From IMG/VR virus record IMGVR_UViG_3300032246_001668, positions 1 through 23,511 of that record: DNA of 23,511 nucleotides; one strand, given 5' to 3'. Within the stretch, counting starts at the first letter, position 1. Each line of letters opens with the position of its first letter. The stretch comes from a virus. A program made the translations under genes and the position numbers. This document shows, one piece after another, positions 8,226 through 15,273 of the stretch. Under the pieces are notes generated by a model that was not told where the DNA came from, made no database searches, and saw only the letters and a list, made by a program, of their open reading frames with translations.

Positions 8226-8519
8226 ATGTCTGAATTAAAAGCAGTTTTTGATTTTATTATCATTGAGCCAATCAAGGATAAAGAAGAAAGAAGAGGAGCA
8301 ATCGTAATTGCTGATATGGGTCAAGAAAGACCATTAAAAGGAAAAATCATTTCCGTTGGACCTGGCCGTTATAGTTTTACTGGAGAAATTCTACCAACTC
8401 AGCTAAAGGTTGGAGAAATTGTTATTATCCCAAAGATCGGACCAATTATTATAGAGCATAATGGAGTTCAATATTATAGTTGCCAAGAAGCAATTGTACA
8501 AGCAGTAATCACAGAATAA
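8226..8519 (+). CDS. groES: Co-chaperonin GroES, phage-encoded
   Basis: A 97-residue cpn10-family protein that would form the heptameric lid of the GroEL chamber. The mobile loop carries the hydrophobic tripeptide in RGAIVIAD (the GroEL-binding IVL equivalent). It is followed by GKIISVGPGR, VGEIVIIPKIGP and a C-terminal EAIVQAVITE strand, all in the normal order. This is full GroES architecture, rather than the unrelated fold of T4 gp31. It sits 12 bp upstream of groEL and shares its promoter. Because both partners are phage-encoded and adjacent, they most likely work as a matched pair, although mixing with host GroEL is possible. Confidence 0.93.
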   Translation: MSELKAVFDFIIIEPIKDKEERRGAIVIADMGQERPLKGKIISVGPGRYSFTGEILPTQLKVGEIVIIPKIGPIIIEHNGVQYYSCQEAIVQAVITE

Positions 8520-8531
8520 AGTTATATATAC

Positions 8532-10172
8532 ATGAATAAAGTTACATTAGGTAAAGAAGCAAAAGAAAAACTTTTAGCTGGTATTAATATTGTTGCAGAA
8601 GCAGTTACTACATCATTAGGGCCAAGTGGTAAAAATACAATCTTCAAAGATGAGTATGGAACCATCAAGAATACAAAAGATGGTGTAAGTATTTCTGATT
8701 CAATCAAGCAATTAGAGGATCCCGTAGAAGACTTTGGTGCACAGATTATTAAGCAGGCAGCAAAAAGAACTGTAAAGGAATGTGGTGATGGTACTACTAC
8801 AACAGTATTACTTACTCAAAGTATTGTTAAAAACGGATATCGTTTGATCATGAGTCATCATAATCCGGCTGCAGTTAAGAAAGGAATAGATAAAGCACTA
8901 AATGTTGTTATTAATGAATTAGAGTCTCAGTCAAAAAGCATAGAGACAAAAGATCAAATCAAACAAGTAGCAACAATCTCAGCTAATAACGATCCAGATA
9001 TTGGATTTTTAATTGCAGAAGCAATGGATAAGGTTGGTGTAGAAGGAATTGTTACGGTAGAGGAATCTCGTATTGGTGAAACATCTCTTGAAGTTGTAGA
9101 AGGTATTCAATTTAATCGTGGATTCCGTTCACTTTATTTTGTTACTGATAATAACAAGATGTCAGCAATATTGGATAAACCAAAGATCTTAATATATGAT
9201 GGTAAGATCACACAGGTTAAACCATTATTGGGCCTACTTGAGAGTCTTTCTAACGACAATCATTCGCTACTAGTTGTAGCTGAGGATATTGATGGAGAAG
9301 CGTTAGCTACTTTAGTAGTCAATAAGACTCGTGGTAGTCTTAAAGTAGCAGCTGTTAAAGCTCCTGAATATGGTGATCGTAGATTACAGTTTATGGAAGA
9401 CTTGGCAGTTATTACTGGAGGTACTGTTGTTACATCACAGAAAGGAATGCGTTTAGAGGAATTTGATTTAGATTGGTTAGGTGAGTGTCGTCTTGCAACA
9501 GTTCAGAAAGAAGTAACTACTATCGTAGATGGTAAAGGATCTGAAGAATCTATTGCACAACGAGCTATGCAAATTAAAAATCAAATTGATAGTTCGGACT
9601 CAGCCTATGAAACTGAAAAACTACAAGAACGTTTATCTAAGTTAGCAGGTGGTGTTGCAATTATTAGTATTGGTGGTGCATCTGACATTGAAATAAAAGA
9701 AAAGAAAGATCGTGCTGAAGATGCTCTACATGCTGCTAAATCTGCCATAGAAGATGGTGTATCTCCTGGTGGTGGTGTTGCTTTACTTAAGGCAAAAAAA
9801 GCTCTTAGATCAAAGAGGGTAGACCTAGAAACACAAGAAGAGATTATTGGATTTGATATTATTGAGCAAGCACTTGAATCTCCTATCATTAAGATTCTTT
9901 CTAATGCGGGATATACTGATTCAGAAATTTGGAAGATTCAGAATGATATTCAGTCAGGAGATCAATATTGGAATGGATATAATGTTAAAACATCCGAGTG
10001 GGTTGACTTATATCAAGATGGTGTCTTAGATCCAACTAAAACAATCAAGACAGCTTTGACGAATGCAGTATCTACTGCAGGTACAATCCTATTAACAGAT
10101 TGTATTATTACTGAAGATAAGAAGGAAGAACCTTCTATGAATATGAGTGGAATGGACTTTGGAGGAATGTAA
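8532..10172 (+). CDS. groEL: Chaperonin GroEL, phage-encoded
   Basis: A 546-residue group I chaperonin, essentially full length. ATPase residues are intact: KDGVS with D50, GDGTTT at 85-90 with D86, and EDALHAAK with D397 followed by GVSPGGG. Intermediate and apical segments are recognisable: VEEGI-type VVEGIQFNRGF at about 188-198, and an apical domain around residues 190-375. The C-terminus ends MNMSGMDFGGM, a much-reduced version of the host Gly-Gly-Met tail. The N-terminus begins MNKVTLGKEA. It would fold phage proteins too large or too specialised for the host chaperonin; the capsid or tail substrates are not visible here. Its last codons supply a GGAGG sequence that could serve as ribosome binding site for the next gene. 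Confidence 0.97.
   Translation: MNKVTLGKEAKEKLLAGINIVAEAVTTSLGPSGKNTIFKDEYGTIKNTKDGVSISDSIKQLEDPVEDFGAQIIKQAAKRTVKECGDGTTTTVLLTQSIVKNGYRLIMSHHNPAAVKKGIDKALNVVINELESQSKSIETKDQIKQVATISANNDPDIGFLIAEAMDKVGVEGIVTVEESRIGETSLEVVEGIQFNRGFRSLYFVTDNNKMSAILDKPKILIYDGKITQVKPLLGLLESLSNDNHSLLVVAEDIDGEALATLVVNKTRGSLKVAAVKAPEYGDRRLQFMEDLAVITGGTVVTSQKGMRLEEFDLDWLGECRLATVQKEVTTIVDGKGSEESIAQRAMQIKNQIDSSDSAYETEKLQERLSKLAGGVAIISIGGASDIEIKEKKDRAEDALHAAKSAIEDGVSPGGGVALLKAKKALRSKRVDLETQEEIIGFDIIEQALESPIIKILSNAGYTDSEIWKIQNDIQSGDQYWNGYNVKTSEWVDLYQDGVLDPTKTIKTALTNAVSTAGTILLTDCIITEDKKEEPSMNMSGMDFGGM
10161..10165 (+). promoter_or_regulatory. Shine-Dalgarno-like GGAGG within the groEL C-terminus
   Basis: GGAGG lies 8 nt before the ATG at 10174. 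It is one of the few strong Shine-Dalgarno matches in a window where most starts lack one. It arises from the GroEL Phe-Gly-Gly-Met codons, so it may be coincidental. Confidence 0.35.
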
Positions 10173-10173
10173 T

Positions 10174-10515
10174 ATGATGAATTCTAAAGATTTTGTTTTG
10201 TGGTTTGGTGGGTTTGTGGATGCTGTTGAAGGCATCCCTACCCAAGCTCAATGGGACTTATTAAAAAATAAGTTATCCGAGGTAGGTGAACCAATTACCT
10301 TTCCATCAGGACCAATTACAAGAGATAGGGGAACATGGCCAAATACTACTCCATGGGAAAATCCATATAAAGTAACTTGTGATAGTCAGGTAATTCTTAC
10401 AACAACGTCAGGAAGTGGTGGTACTTATAATATTCCCGGTATTACAACAAATGGTAATACAACTTGGACTAATATTCCAAAGGGTGCTAATATAAGTTAT
10501 ACATTAGATTTATAA
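10174..10515 (+). CDS. Small phage protein with W-rich helical N-terminus, unknown function
   Basis: 113 residues from the ATG at 10174, one base after the groEL stop. An in-frame ATG at 10147 exists but would lie inside groEL. The N-terminal segment FVLWFGGFVDAVEG followed by PTQAQWDLLKNKLSEV resembles a short helical module I have seen attached to hypothetical phage proteins. The C-terminal two thirds are Gly/Thr/Asn-rich and strand-like (TTTSGSGGTYNIPG), reminiscent of a small virion or glycine-rich beta domain. No catalytic motif is visible. Position suggests cotranscription with groEL. Confidence 0.7.
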   Translation: MMNSKDFVLWFGGFVDAVEGIPTQAQWDLLKNKLSEVGEPITFPSGPITRDRGTWPNTTPWENPYKVTCDSQVILTTTSGSGGTYNIPGITTNGNTTWTNIPKGANISYTLDL

Positions 10516-10517
10516 TT

Positions 10518-10721
10518 ATGATGTTACAATTAAATCCAACTATACCTATTATTAGATTATCAGATGGTATGAAAGGTTACGCATTTATTTGTATAGATTA
10601 TTCACAGGAACATGATTTATATTTTACTTGTGGTATGGATAATGGTCAAATTTGGGTATTAAATAATAAACATATAAGGCTTCAAAATAATATTACATTT
10701 GATAGAATTCAAAATAGTTAG
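10518..10721 (+). CDS. Small hypothetical phage protein
   Basis: A 67-residue protein, 2 bp after the previous stop. The core reads like two beta hairpins, with GYAFICIDYSQEHDLYF and NGQIWVLNNKHIRL, suggesting a small beta-rich fold. To my memory, the pattern G-G-AF-IDY-EH-L-W recurs in Bacteroidota phage hypotheticals; function is unknown. Its stop codon (10719-10721) lies within the 5' acceptor strand of the downstream tRNA-like gene, so gene and RNA overlap by 6 nt. Confidence 0.65.
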   Translation: MMLQLNPTIPIIRLSDGMKGYAFICIDYSQEHDLYFTCGMDNGQIWVLNNKHIRLQNNITFDRIQNS

Positions 10722-10867
10722 ATGGCGGAATTGGCCTACGCACCCGATTGTCTCTCGGGCGTGGATAAAGAAATAGATTGATAATATGGGAATGACCACC
10801 AGCATGCATGCGTTTATGTTATCAATCGAATCTCCACTTGATGGTTCGATCCCATCTCTAACTGCCA
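10716..10867 (+). tRNA. Type II tRNA-like gene, anticodon GUC, with giant variable arm
   Basis: Acceptor AGTTAGA (10716-10722) pairs with TCTAACT (10857-10863), followed by G73 and encoded CCA (10865-10867). D arm: GCG/CGC (10725-27/10739-41) with a GG-containing loop. Anticodon stem CCCGA/TCGGG (10743-47/10755-59) with loop TTGTCTC, anticodon GTC at 10750-10752 and an unusual T at position 37. T arm: GATGG-TTCGATC-CCATC (10840-10856). The variable arm has a perfect 5-bp stem GTGGA/TCCAC (10761-65/10833-37) enclosing 67 nt, which themselves contain a 9-bp hairpin GATTGATAA/TTATCAATC (10776-84/10819-27) and the palindrome GCATGCATGC (10802-11). The long arm, G73 and D-loop resemble Ser/Leu tRNAs, but the anticodon is that of Asp. 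The tRNA fold is strongly supported; identity and function are not. Confidence 0.7.
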
Positions 10868-10895
10868 TATCGTTAAAAGAAAAGATATTCACATT

Positions 10896-10915
10896 TATCG
10901 CAATAATAAGCGATA
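10896..10915 (+). other. Inter-tRNA hairpin
   Basis: TATCGC (10896-10901) and GCGATA (10910-10915) form a perfect 6-bp stem with an 8-nt A/T loop, between the two tRNA genes and 4 nt upstream of the second. No T-run follows, so it is not a classical terminator. A processing or spacer structure is possible. The rest of 10868-10919 shows nothing recognisable. Confidence 0.4.
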
Positions 10916-10919
10916 CTTA

Positions 10920-10991
10920 GGGCTTGTAGCTCAGCGGAAGAGCAAATGACTCATAATCATTAGGTCGGGATATCGTAATTCCCCGGGCCCA
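10920..10991 (+). tRNA. tRNA-Met(CAU) or tRNA-Ile(CAU), with degenerate T arm
   Basis: Acceptor GGGCTTG/CGGGCCC (10920-26/10984-90, two G-U pairs) with A73 and no encoded CCA. D arm GCTC/GAGC (10929-32/10940-43). Anticodon stem AATGA/TCATT with loop CTCATAA, anticodon CAT at 10952-10954. Variable loop of 5 nt. The T stem has 4 pairs and a T-T mismatch at 53:61, with loop ATCGTAA in place of the usual TTCRANY. A paired 1:72 end and a stem lacking three G-C pairs argue against an initiator tRNA. Elongator Met or lysidine-type Ile cannot be separated from sequence alone. Confidence 0.75.
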
Positions 10992-11009
10992 CAATAAATA
11001 AAATGTAAT

Positions 11010-11357
11010 ATGAACAAAATTAAAATTGGTAATTTTTGGATTTTTGGTGATGGGGTAGTTGGAATGACTATTTTCCCTTTTGTATTTCTTAAAAAATCAT
11101 ATGTTGATAGAATATCTAAAGAAACATTAAATAGAACAATTAATCACGAATCTATTCATTTGAAACAACAAGCAGAACTTTTGTGCATATTCTTTTACAT
11201 TTGGTATTTTGTTGAATTTTGTATTAGAGTAATTTTAATAGGTAATACAGATGCAGCTTATAGAAGGATTTGCTTCGAAAAAGAAGCTTATGATAATGAA
11301 CACAATCTAGAATACTTAAAGACTAGAAAACTTTGGTCTTTTCTTAAATATATTTAA
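11010..11357 (+). CDS. Small membrane protein with HExxH zinc-peptidase-like motif
   Basis: A 115-residue protein. HESIH at residues 46-50 matches the gluzincin HExxH zinc site. It is followed by KQQAELL, a hydrophobic segment at about 58-79 (likely membrane-spanning), and then FEKEAYDNE at 89-97, where a Glu could be the third zinc ligand. To my knowledge, proteins of this size with NHE-IH-KQQ-ELL and F-REAY-NE are common hypotheticals in Bacteroidota genomes, which supports a host-derived gene. Proteolytic activity is not established; a zinc-binding structural role is possible. It is the first gene after the tRNAs, with an A/T-rich leader and no Shine-Dalgarno sequence. Confidence 0.75.
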   Translation: MNKIKIGNFWIFGDGVVGMTIFPFVFLKKSYVDRISKETLNRTINHESIHLKQQAELLCIFFYIWYFVEFCIRVILIGNTDAAYRRICFEKEAYDNEHNLEYLKTRKLWSFLKYI

Positions 11358-11367
11358 AATAAAAGAT

Positions 11368-11583
11368 ATGCAAGAATTATATACTGATTTAGAAGGTTAT
11401 GACAAAGGATTAACTCCAGGAACACTAACATTTAGAGTTAGCAATAGTGATAATGAAATGGTGGAGATAATTAAGATATCAAGGGATGGATTCTTCTTTA
11501 AAGGAGAGAAAATAGAAGATATACATAATGTATATGATAGGTTTAATGAATGGCTTAAAATGGCAGAAAACCCAGGAATATAG
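11368..11583 (+). CDS. Small acidic phage protein, unknown function
   Basis: A 71-residue protein, 10 bp after the preceding stop. The core runs EIIKISRDGFFFKGEKIED followed by VYDRFNEWLK. The pattern ILKIS-DGFF-G-v-dd-eVY--F-eWL recurs, as I recall, in small hypothetical proteins of marine phages, with no assigned function. The predicted fold is a beta hairpin plus a C-terminal helix. The stop TAG overlaps the GTG start of the next tiny gene (TAGTG), implying translational coupling. Confidence 0.65.
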   Translation: MQELYTDLEGYDKGLTPGTLTFRVSNSDNEMVEIIKISRDGFFFKGEKIEDIHNVYDRFNEWLKMAENPGI

Positions 11584-11732
11584 TGACTACATTAAAGACA
11601 GCAAAAACAGAAATAGAAAAATTAAAAGATATAAATAAAAATCTTCTTGAAAAAATAGAAATTCTTGAGAAAGAACTTGATATTTTGAAGAAAAATGTTT
11701 ATATTAGCGAGAAAAATAAATTACCAAGTTAG
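11583..11732 (+). CDS. Tiny coiled-coil protein (GTG start)
   Basis: An open frame of 49 codons from GTG at 11583, overlapping the previous stop as TAGTG. No in-frame ATG exists back to the upstream stop at 11556. The product is Lys/Glu/Leu/Ile-rich with regular heptads (IEKLKDINKNLLEKIEILEK, then ELDILKKN), a convincing single coiled-coil helix. Such short coiled coils can be oligomerisation modules or host-factor binders; nothing specific is visible. The non-ATG start lowers confidence, while the stop/start overlap and codon quality support it. The 39 bp to the next gene hold no recognised signal. Confidence 0.5.
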   Translation: MTTLKTAKTEIEKLKDINKNLLEKIEILEKELDILKKNVYISEKNKLPS

Positions 11733-11771
11733 TAAATAGGTTTCGATGATAGATAAAATTTATCACGAAAA

Positions 11772-13037
11772 ATGGAAAAAGACAAAATATTTGTTTCGAT
11801 TGCGGCCTACCGTGATCCAGAATTACTACCAACTATTCGAGATTGTATTGCACAATCTGACAATCCACAAAATTTACATTTTTGTATTGCATGGCAGCAT
11901 TCAGAAGAGGATGCTTGGGATACATTAGATGAGTTTAAAGATGATTCTAGATTTAATATTATTGATATCTACTATAAAGAGTCATTTGGTGTATGCTGGG
12001 CTAGAAATTTAATACAACAACGTTATTCGGATCAAGAGTATTATTTTCAACTAGATTCACATCATAGATTTATTAAAGGATGGGATACTGAGTTAAAAGA
12101 TATGATAGGATATCTTCAAACAAAAGGACATGAAAAACCAATCTTATCTACTTATGCATCTTCATACAATCCACAAACAGATCCTGAAGGAAGAACATCC
12201 GAGATATGGGGTTTAATGATTGACAGATTTCTACCAGAAGGCCCTTCTTTTTTATCACCCGATGTTCTTGGTAAACCAGAAGATATGAAGGAACCAATAC
12301 CAGGAAGATTCTTATCTGCACATTTCATATTTACATTAGGTCAGTTTGCTAAAGAAGTACTTTATGATCCACAGATGTATTTTCATGGTGAAGAAACTTC
12401 ATTAGCGGCAAGAGCATATACTTGGGGTTACGATATCTTTATACCAAACAAGATATATGTCTGGCATGAGTATACAAGAGCTAATAAAAGCAAGCATTGG
12501 GATGATGATCCAGAATGGTCTACAAGAAATGATTTCTCATACTTCCGGTTTAGATCATTAATGGGTATAGGAGAATGTACCCCATGTGCTAAGAATGCAA
12601 TGAAGGATTACTGGTTTGGTGAAGTTAGAACATTACAGGATTATGAACTATATTCTGGAATTAAATTCTCTACACAGCAGATTCACAGAAAAACTCATCA
12701 GAGACTACATCCACCAATCTCAACTAATTTGGAAGAGTTTGAAGCTAATCTTTTTATTAACATGAAGGTTTGTATTGATGTTTATAAAGGATCACTATCA
12801 GAGCCAGATTATGATTGTTTAGTTGTAGCTTTGTTGGATGAGGAAGGAAAAGACCTTTACAGAAGGGATGCAGATCCTGATGAGATACAAAGATTATTCG
12901 CTGAAATACCAGATGATCAGTTTATTCATATTTGGAGAGAATATGAAGCTGATAGAAAACCATATAAATCATTAGTTTGGCCACATAGTATATCTAAAGG
13001 ATGGCTAGATAGAATAGAGCAAATAATCCCTTCATGA
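11772..13037 (+). CDS. GlcNAc-transferase-like glycosyltransferase (PF11397 type), copy 1
   Basis: 421 residues. The N-terminal GT-A domain begins IFVSIAAYRDPELLPTI (YRDPE at 13-17), carries a metal-binding LDSHHRF with D95-S-H97, and continues with TDPEGR, PGRFLSAHFIF and FHGEE. This is the pattern of the 'Glycosyltransferase (GlcNAc)' family related to cytoplasmic Skp1-type transferases. A C-terminal block of about 100 residues, shared with the next gene, ends in VWPHSISKGW. It would transfer a sugar, probably HexNAc, to a protein or glycan acceptor. It opens a tightly packed glycan operon and overlaps the next gene as ATGA. A competing start at 11746 is in a different frame. Donor and acceptor are unknown. 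Confidence 0.82.
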   Translation: MEKDKIFVSIAAYRDPELLPTIRDCIAQSDNPQNLHFCIAWQHSEEDAWDTLDEFKDDSRFNIIDIYYKESFGVCWARNLIQQRYSDQEYYFQLDSHHRFIKGWDTELKDMIGYLQTKGHEKPILSTYASSYNPQTDPEGRTSEIWGLMIDRFLPEGPSFLSPDVLGKPEDMKEPIPGRFLSAHFIFTLGQFAKEVLYDPQMYFHGEETSLAARAYTWGYDIFIPNKIYVWHEYTRANKSKHWDDDPEWSTRNDFSYFRFRSLMGIGECTPCAKNAMKDYWFGEVRTLQDYELYSGIKFSTQQIHRKTHQRLHPPISTNLEEFEANLFINMKVCIDVYKGSLSEPDYDCLVVALLDEEGKDLYRRDADPDEIQRLFAEIPDDQFIHIWREYEADRKPYKSLVWPHSISKGWLDRIEQIIPS

Positions 13038-14302
13038 GAAAGAAAAAAACAATATTAGTTCATCTTCCATCCTACCGTGATCCTGAACTTATACCAACAA
13101 TAAAAAGTGCATTAGAAAATGCAAAAGATCCAAGTAGGATACACTTTGGAATATGTAGACAGTATAATCCGGAAGATAAATTTGATAATGTAGATGAGTA
13201 TAGAGATGATCCAAGGTTTCATATTATGGACGTGCTTTATACAGAGGCCAAAGGATTACCATGGGCAAGAGCTCAGATAAATGAAAATTTATTAACTAAT
13301 CAGGATTATATACTTCAGTTGGACTCTCATCATAGATTTGCAGAGAATTGGGATGAAATATTAATTGAGATGCATAAAGGACTAGAGAAGAAAGGATATA
13401 AGCCTATATTAGCTGCATATCTTCCTTTATATACCCCATTTAACGATCCAGAAGGAAGAGCAGATGTTCCATGGCAACAGCAATTTGTTTGTTTCTACCC
13501 ACATGGTACTATCTTTATAAGACCTGGTTTATTAGAAGGACATGAAAACATGACTGAGCCACCAATGAGTAGATTCTTATCAGGGCATTTTTGTTTTGCA
13601 AAGAGTCAGTGGGCTAAAGATATAAGACATGATCCTGATATCTATTTTAGTGGTGAGGAGATAAATCTAACAGTAAGATCATATACTCATGGATATGATA
13701 TGTTCCATCCACACAAGATGGTTGTATGGCATTCAACAATGCGAGAAGAACGATCAGGAATCCTTAAGTGGGATGATGATAGCAAACAGGGTGTAGATTG
13801 GTATAACAAGCAGGAATATGCTCGTAAAAAAATAAGAGTTCTTTTTGGTACAGAAGAAGATCCAAACATCGACTTAACCGGATATGATCTTGGTACTGAA
13901 CGTACATTGAGAGATTATGAGAAATATGCTGGAATTAATTTTAAAAAGAAATCAGTTCAAAAATATACAATAGATAACTTTTATCCTCCAAATCCACTTA
14001 TAAGAGACAATGACCTATGGGAGAGTTCATTTATGAATTCATTTTATTATCTAGTAACAGTAGACAAATATTCATTTAGTGATAATAACTACAACTTTGT
14101 TTTAGTTGCTTTTGATGATGAAGATGGTCAATCAATAAACTCAAAGTTTATCGAAGGGCATGAACTTAATATGTTTAATCAAGGGCAGAGTATTCATTAT
14201 GAAGAATATTTTTTAACTGATAAGATTCCTGTAAGAGTTGTTTATTGGGCTCATAGTGAAGAAAAAGGTTGGTGTGAACGTGTAGAGCATAAAATAAACT
14301 AA
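13034..14302 (+). CDS. GlcNAc-transferase-like glycosyltransferase (PF11397 type), copy 2
   Basis: 422 residues, clearly a tandem paralogue of the preceding gene. It has SYRDPELIPTI at the N-terminus, LDSHHRF with D97-S-H99, NDPEGR, MSRFLSGHFCF, FSGEE and the same C-terminal block ending VYWAHSEEKGWCERVE. By eye the N-terminal domains are about 40-50% identical, while the C-terminal halves have drifted, which suggests different acceptors or linkages. Start and stop overlap (ATGA) indicates translational coupling. Catalytic residues look intact in both copies. Confidence 0.82.
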   Translation: MRKKKTILVHLPSYRDPELIPTIKSALENAKDPSRIHFGICRQYNPEDKFDNVDEYRDDPRFHIMDVLYTEAKGLPWARAQINENLLTNQDYILQLDSHHRFAENWDEILIEMHKGLEKKGYKPILAAYLPLYTPFNDPEGRADVPWQQQFVCFYPHGTIFIRPGLLEGHENMTEPPMSRFLSGHFCFAKSQWAKDIRHDPDIYFSGEEINLTVRSYTHGYDMFHPHKMVVWHSTMREERSGILKWDDDSKQGVDWYNKQEYARKKIRVLFGTEEDPNIDLTGYDLGTERTLRDYEKYAGINFKKKSVQKYTIDNFYPPNPLIRDNDLWESSFMNSFYYLVTVDKYSFSDNNYNFVLVAFDDEDGQSINSKFIEGHELNMFNQGQSIHYEEYFLTDKIPVRVVYWAHSEEKGWCERVEHKIN

Positions 14303-14303
14303 A

Positions 14304-15272
14304 ATGAATAAAAAGGCCCTAATTACTGGAATATCAGGACAGGATGGATCTTATTTAGCTGAGTTACTTTTATCTAAAGGATATGAGGTTCATGGAACAA
14401 TAAGAAGAAATTCATCAAATGAAAATACAACATCTAGAATAAACAATATTATAGATCAAGTCACATTGCATTTTGCAGACCTAACTGATTTATCTTCATT
14501 AGAGAAAGCAATCATTGCAGCAAGTCCAGATGAAGTTTACAACTTAGCAGCCCAATCACATGTTGGTATAAGCTATCAGAATCCTGTCTATACTGCCAAT
14601 GTAGTAGGACTTGGAACTCTAAACTTATTAGAGTCAGTTAGAAACTATTGCCCGAATGCAAAGATATATCAAGCAGGTACTTCTGAGATGTTTGGAAACT
14701 CTATTGATGAGGATGGTTTCCAACGTGAAACTACTCCGTTCAAACCCGCTAATCCTTATGCTTGTGCAAAACAGTTCTCACATAACATCTGCATAAACTA
14801 CCGAAACTCATATAATCTATTTATAAGTAATGGTATCTTGTTTAATCATGAGTCACCACGAAGAGGAGAAAACTTTGTTACAAGCAAGATAATTAAAGGA
14901 GCAATTGCTATTTATAATGGAACACAAAGTGATTTGAAGTTAGGCACTTTAGAAACATATAGAGATTGGGGCCATGCTAAGGATTATACCAGGGCAATGT
15001 GGACAATTCTCCAACAGGATGCTCCTGGTGAGTTTGTGTGTGCAACTGGTGTAACTCATAGTATTGAGGAGTTATGCAATTATGTATTTTCTAAGTTAAA
15101 TCTAAACTACAAGGAGTACATTGTTATAGATCAGGAATTTATAAGACCGGAAGAAACATTAAGACTAAAGGGGGATTCTACTAAACTTAGAAATCTTACT
15201 GGATGGAAACCTGAATATACATTTGAATCCATGATTGATGAAATGATTGAGTATTACTTAAATAAAAATTAA
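14304..15272 (+). CDS. gmd: GDP-mannose 4,6-dehydratase
   Basis: A 322-residue extended short-chain dehydrogenase that converts GDP-D-mannose to GDP-4-keto-6-deoxymannose, the precursor of GDP-L-fucose, GDP-rhamnose and related 6-deoxy sugars. The NADP-binding TGISGQDGSYLAE motif is at about 8-20, HGTIRR follows at 30-35, then AAQSHVG, TSEMFG (T126, E128), the Y152-x-x-x-K156 pair (YACAK) and NHESPRRGENFV. The length is slightly below bacterial Gmd (about 340-370). No second-step enzyme (fucose synthase or reductase) is in the window, so the pathway must use a host enzyme or a phage gene elsewhere. It lies in the glycan operon with 1-bp spacings on both sides. Confidence 0.95.
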   Translation: MNKKALITGISGQDGSYLAELLLSKGYEVHGTIRRNSSNENTTSRINNIIDQVTLHFADLTDLSSLEKAIIAASPDEVYNLAAQSHVGISYQNPVYTANVVGLGTLNLLESVRNYCPNAKIYQAGTSEMFGNSIDEDGFQRETTPFKPANPYACAKQFSHNICINYRNSYNLFISNGILFNHESPRRGENFVTSKIIKGAIAIYNGTQSDLKLGTLETYRDWGHAKDYTRAMWTILQQDAPGEFVCATGVTHSIEELCNYVFSKLNLNYKEYIVIDQEFIRPEETLRLKGDSTKLRNLTGWKPEYTFESMIDEMIEYYLNKN

Positions 15273-15273
15273 A

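Noticed and set aside
10694-10701. TACATTTG as a -7 promoter element for the tRNA genes
   Set aside because: It matches TANNTTTG and is well placed, but no TTG lies at the expected distance and it is inside a coding region; chance matches of this 8-mer are expected.
10716-10867. tmRNA or group I intron-containing tRNA
   Set aside because: A complete D arm and anticodon arm argue against tmRNA, and the 67-nt insert is in the variable arm and far too short for a group I intron.
11746-11928. 60-residue frame starting before the first GlcNAc-transferase-like gene
   Set aside because: It runs almost entirely inside the glycosyltransferase in another frame and shows no domain pattern; the 11772 start gives the conserved N-terminus.
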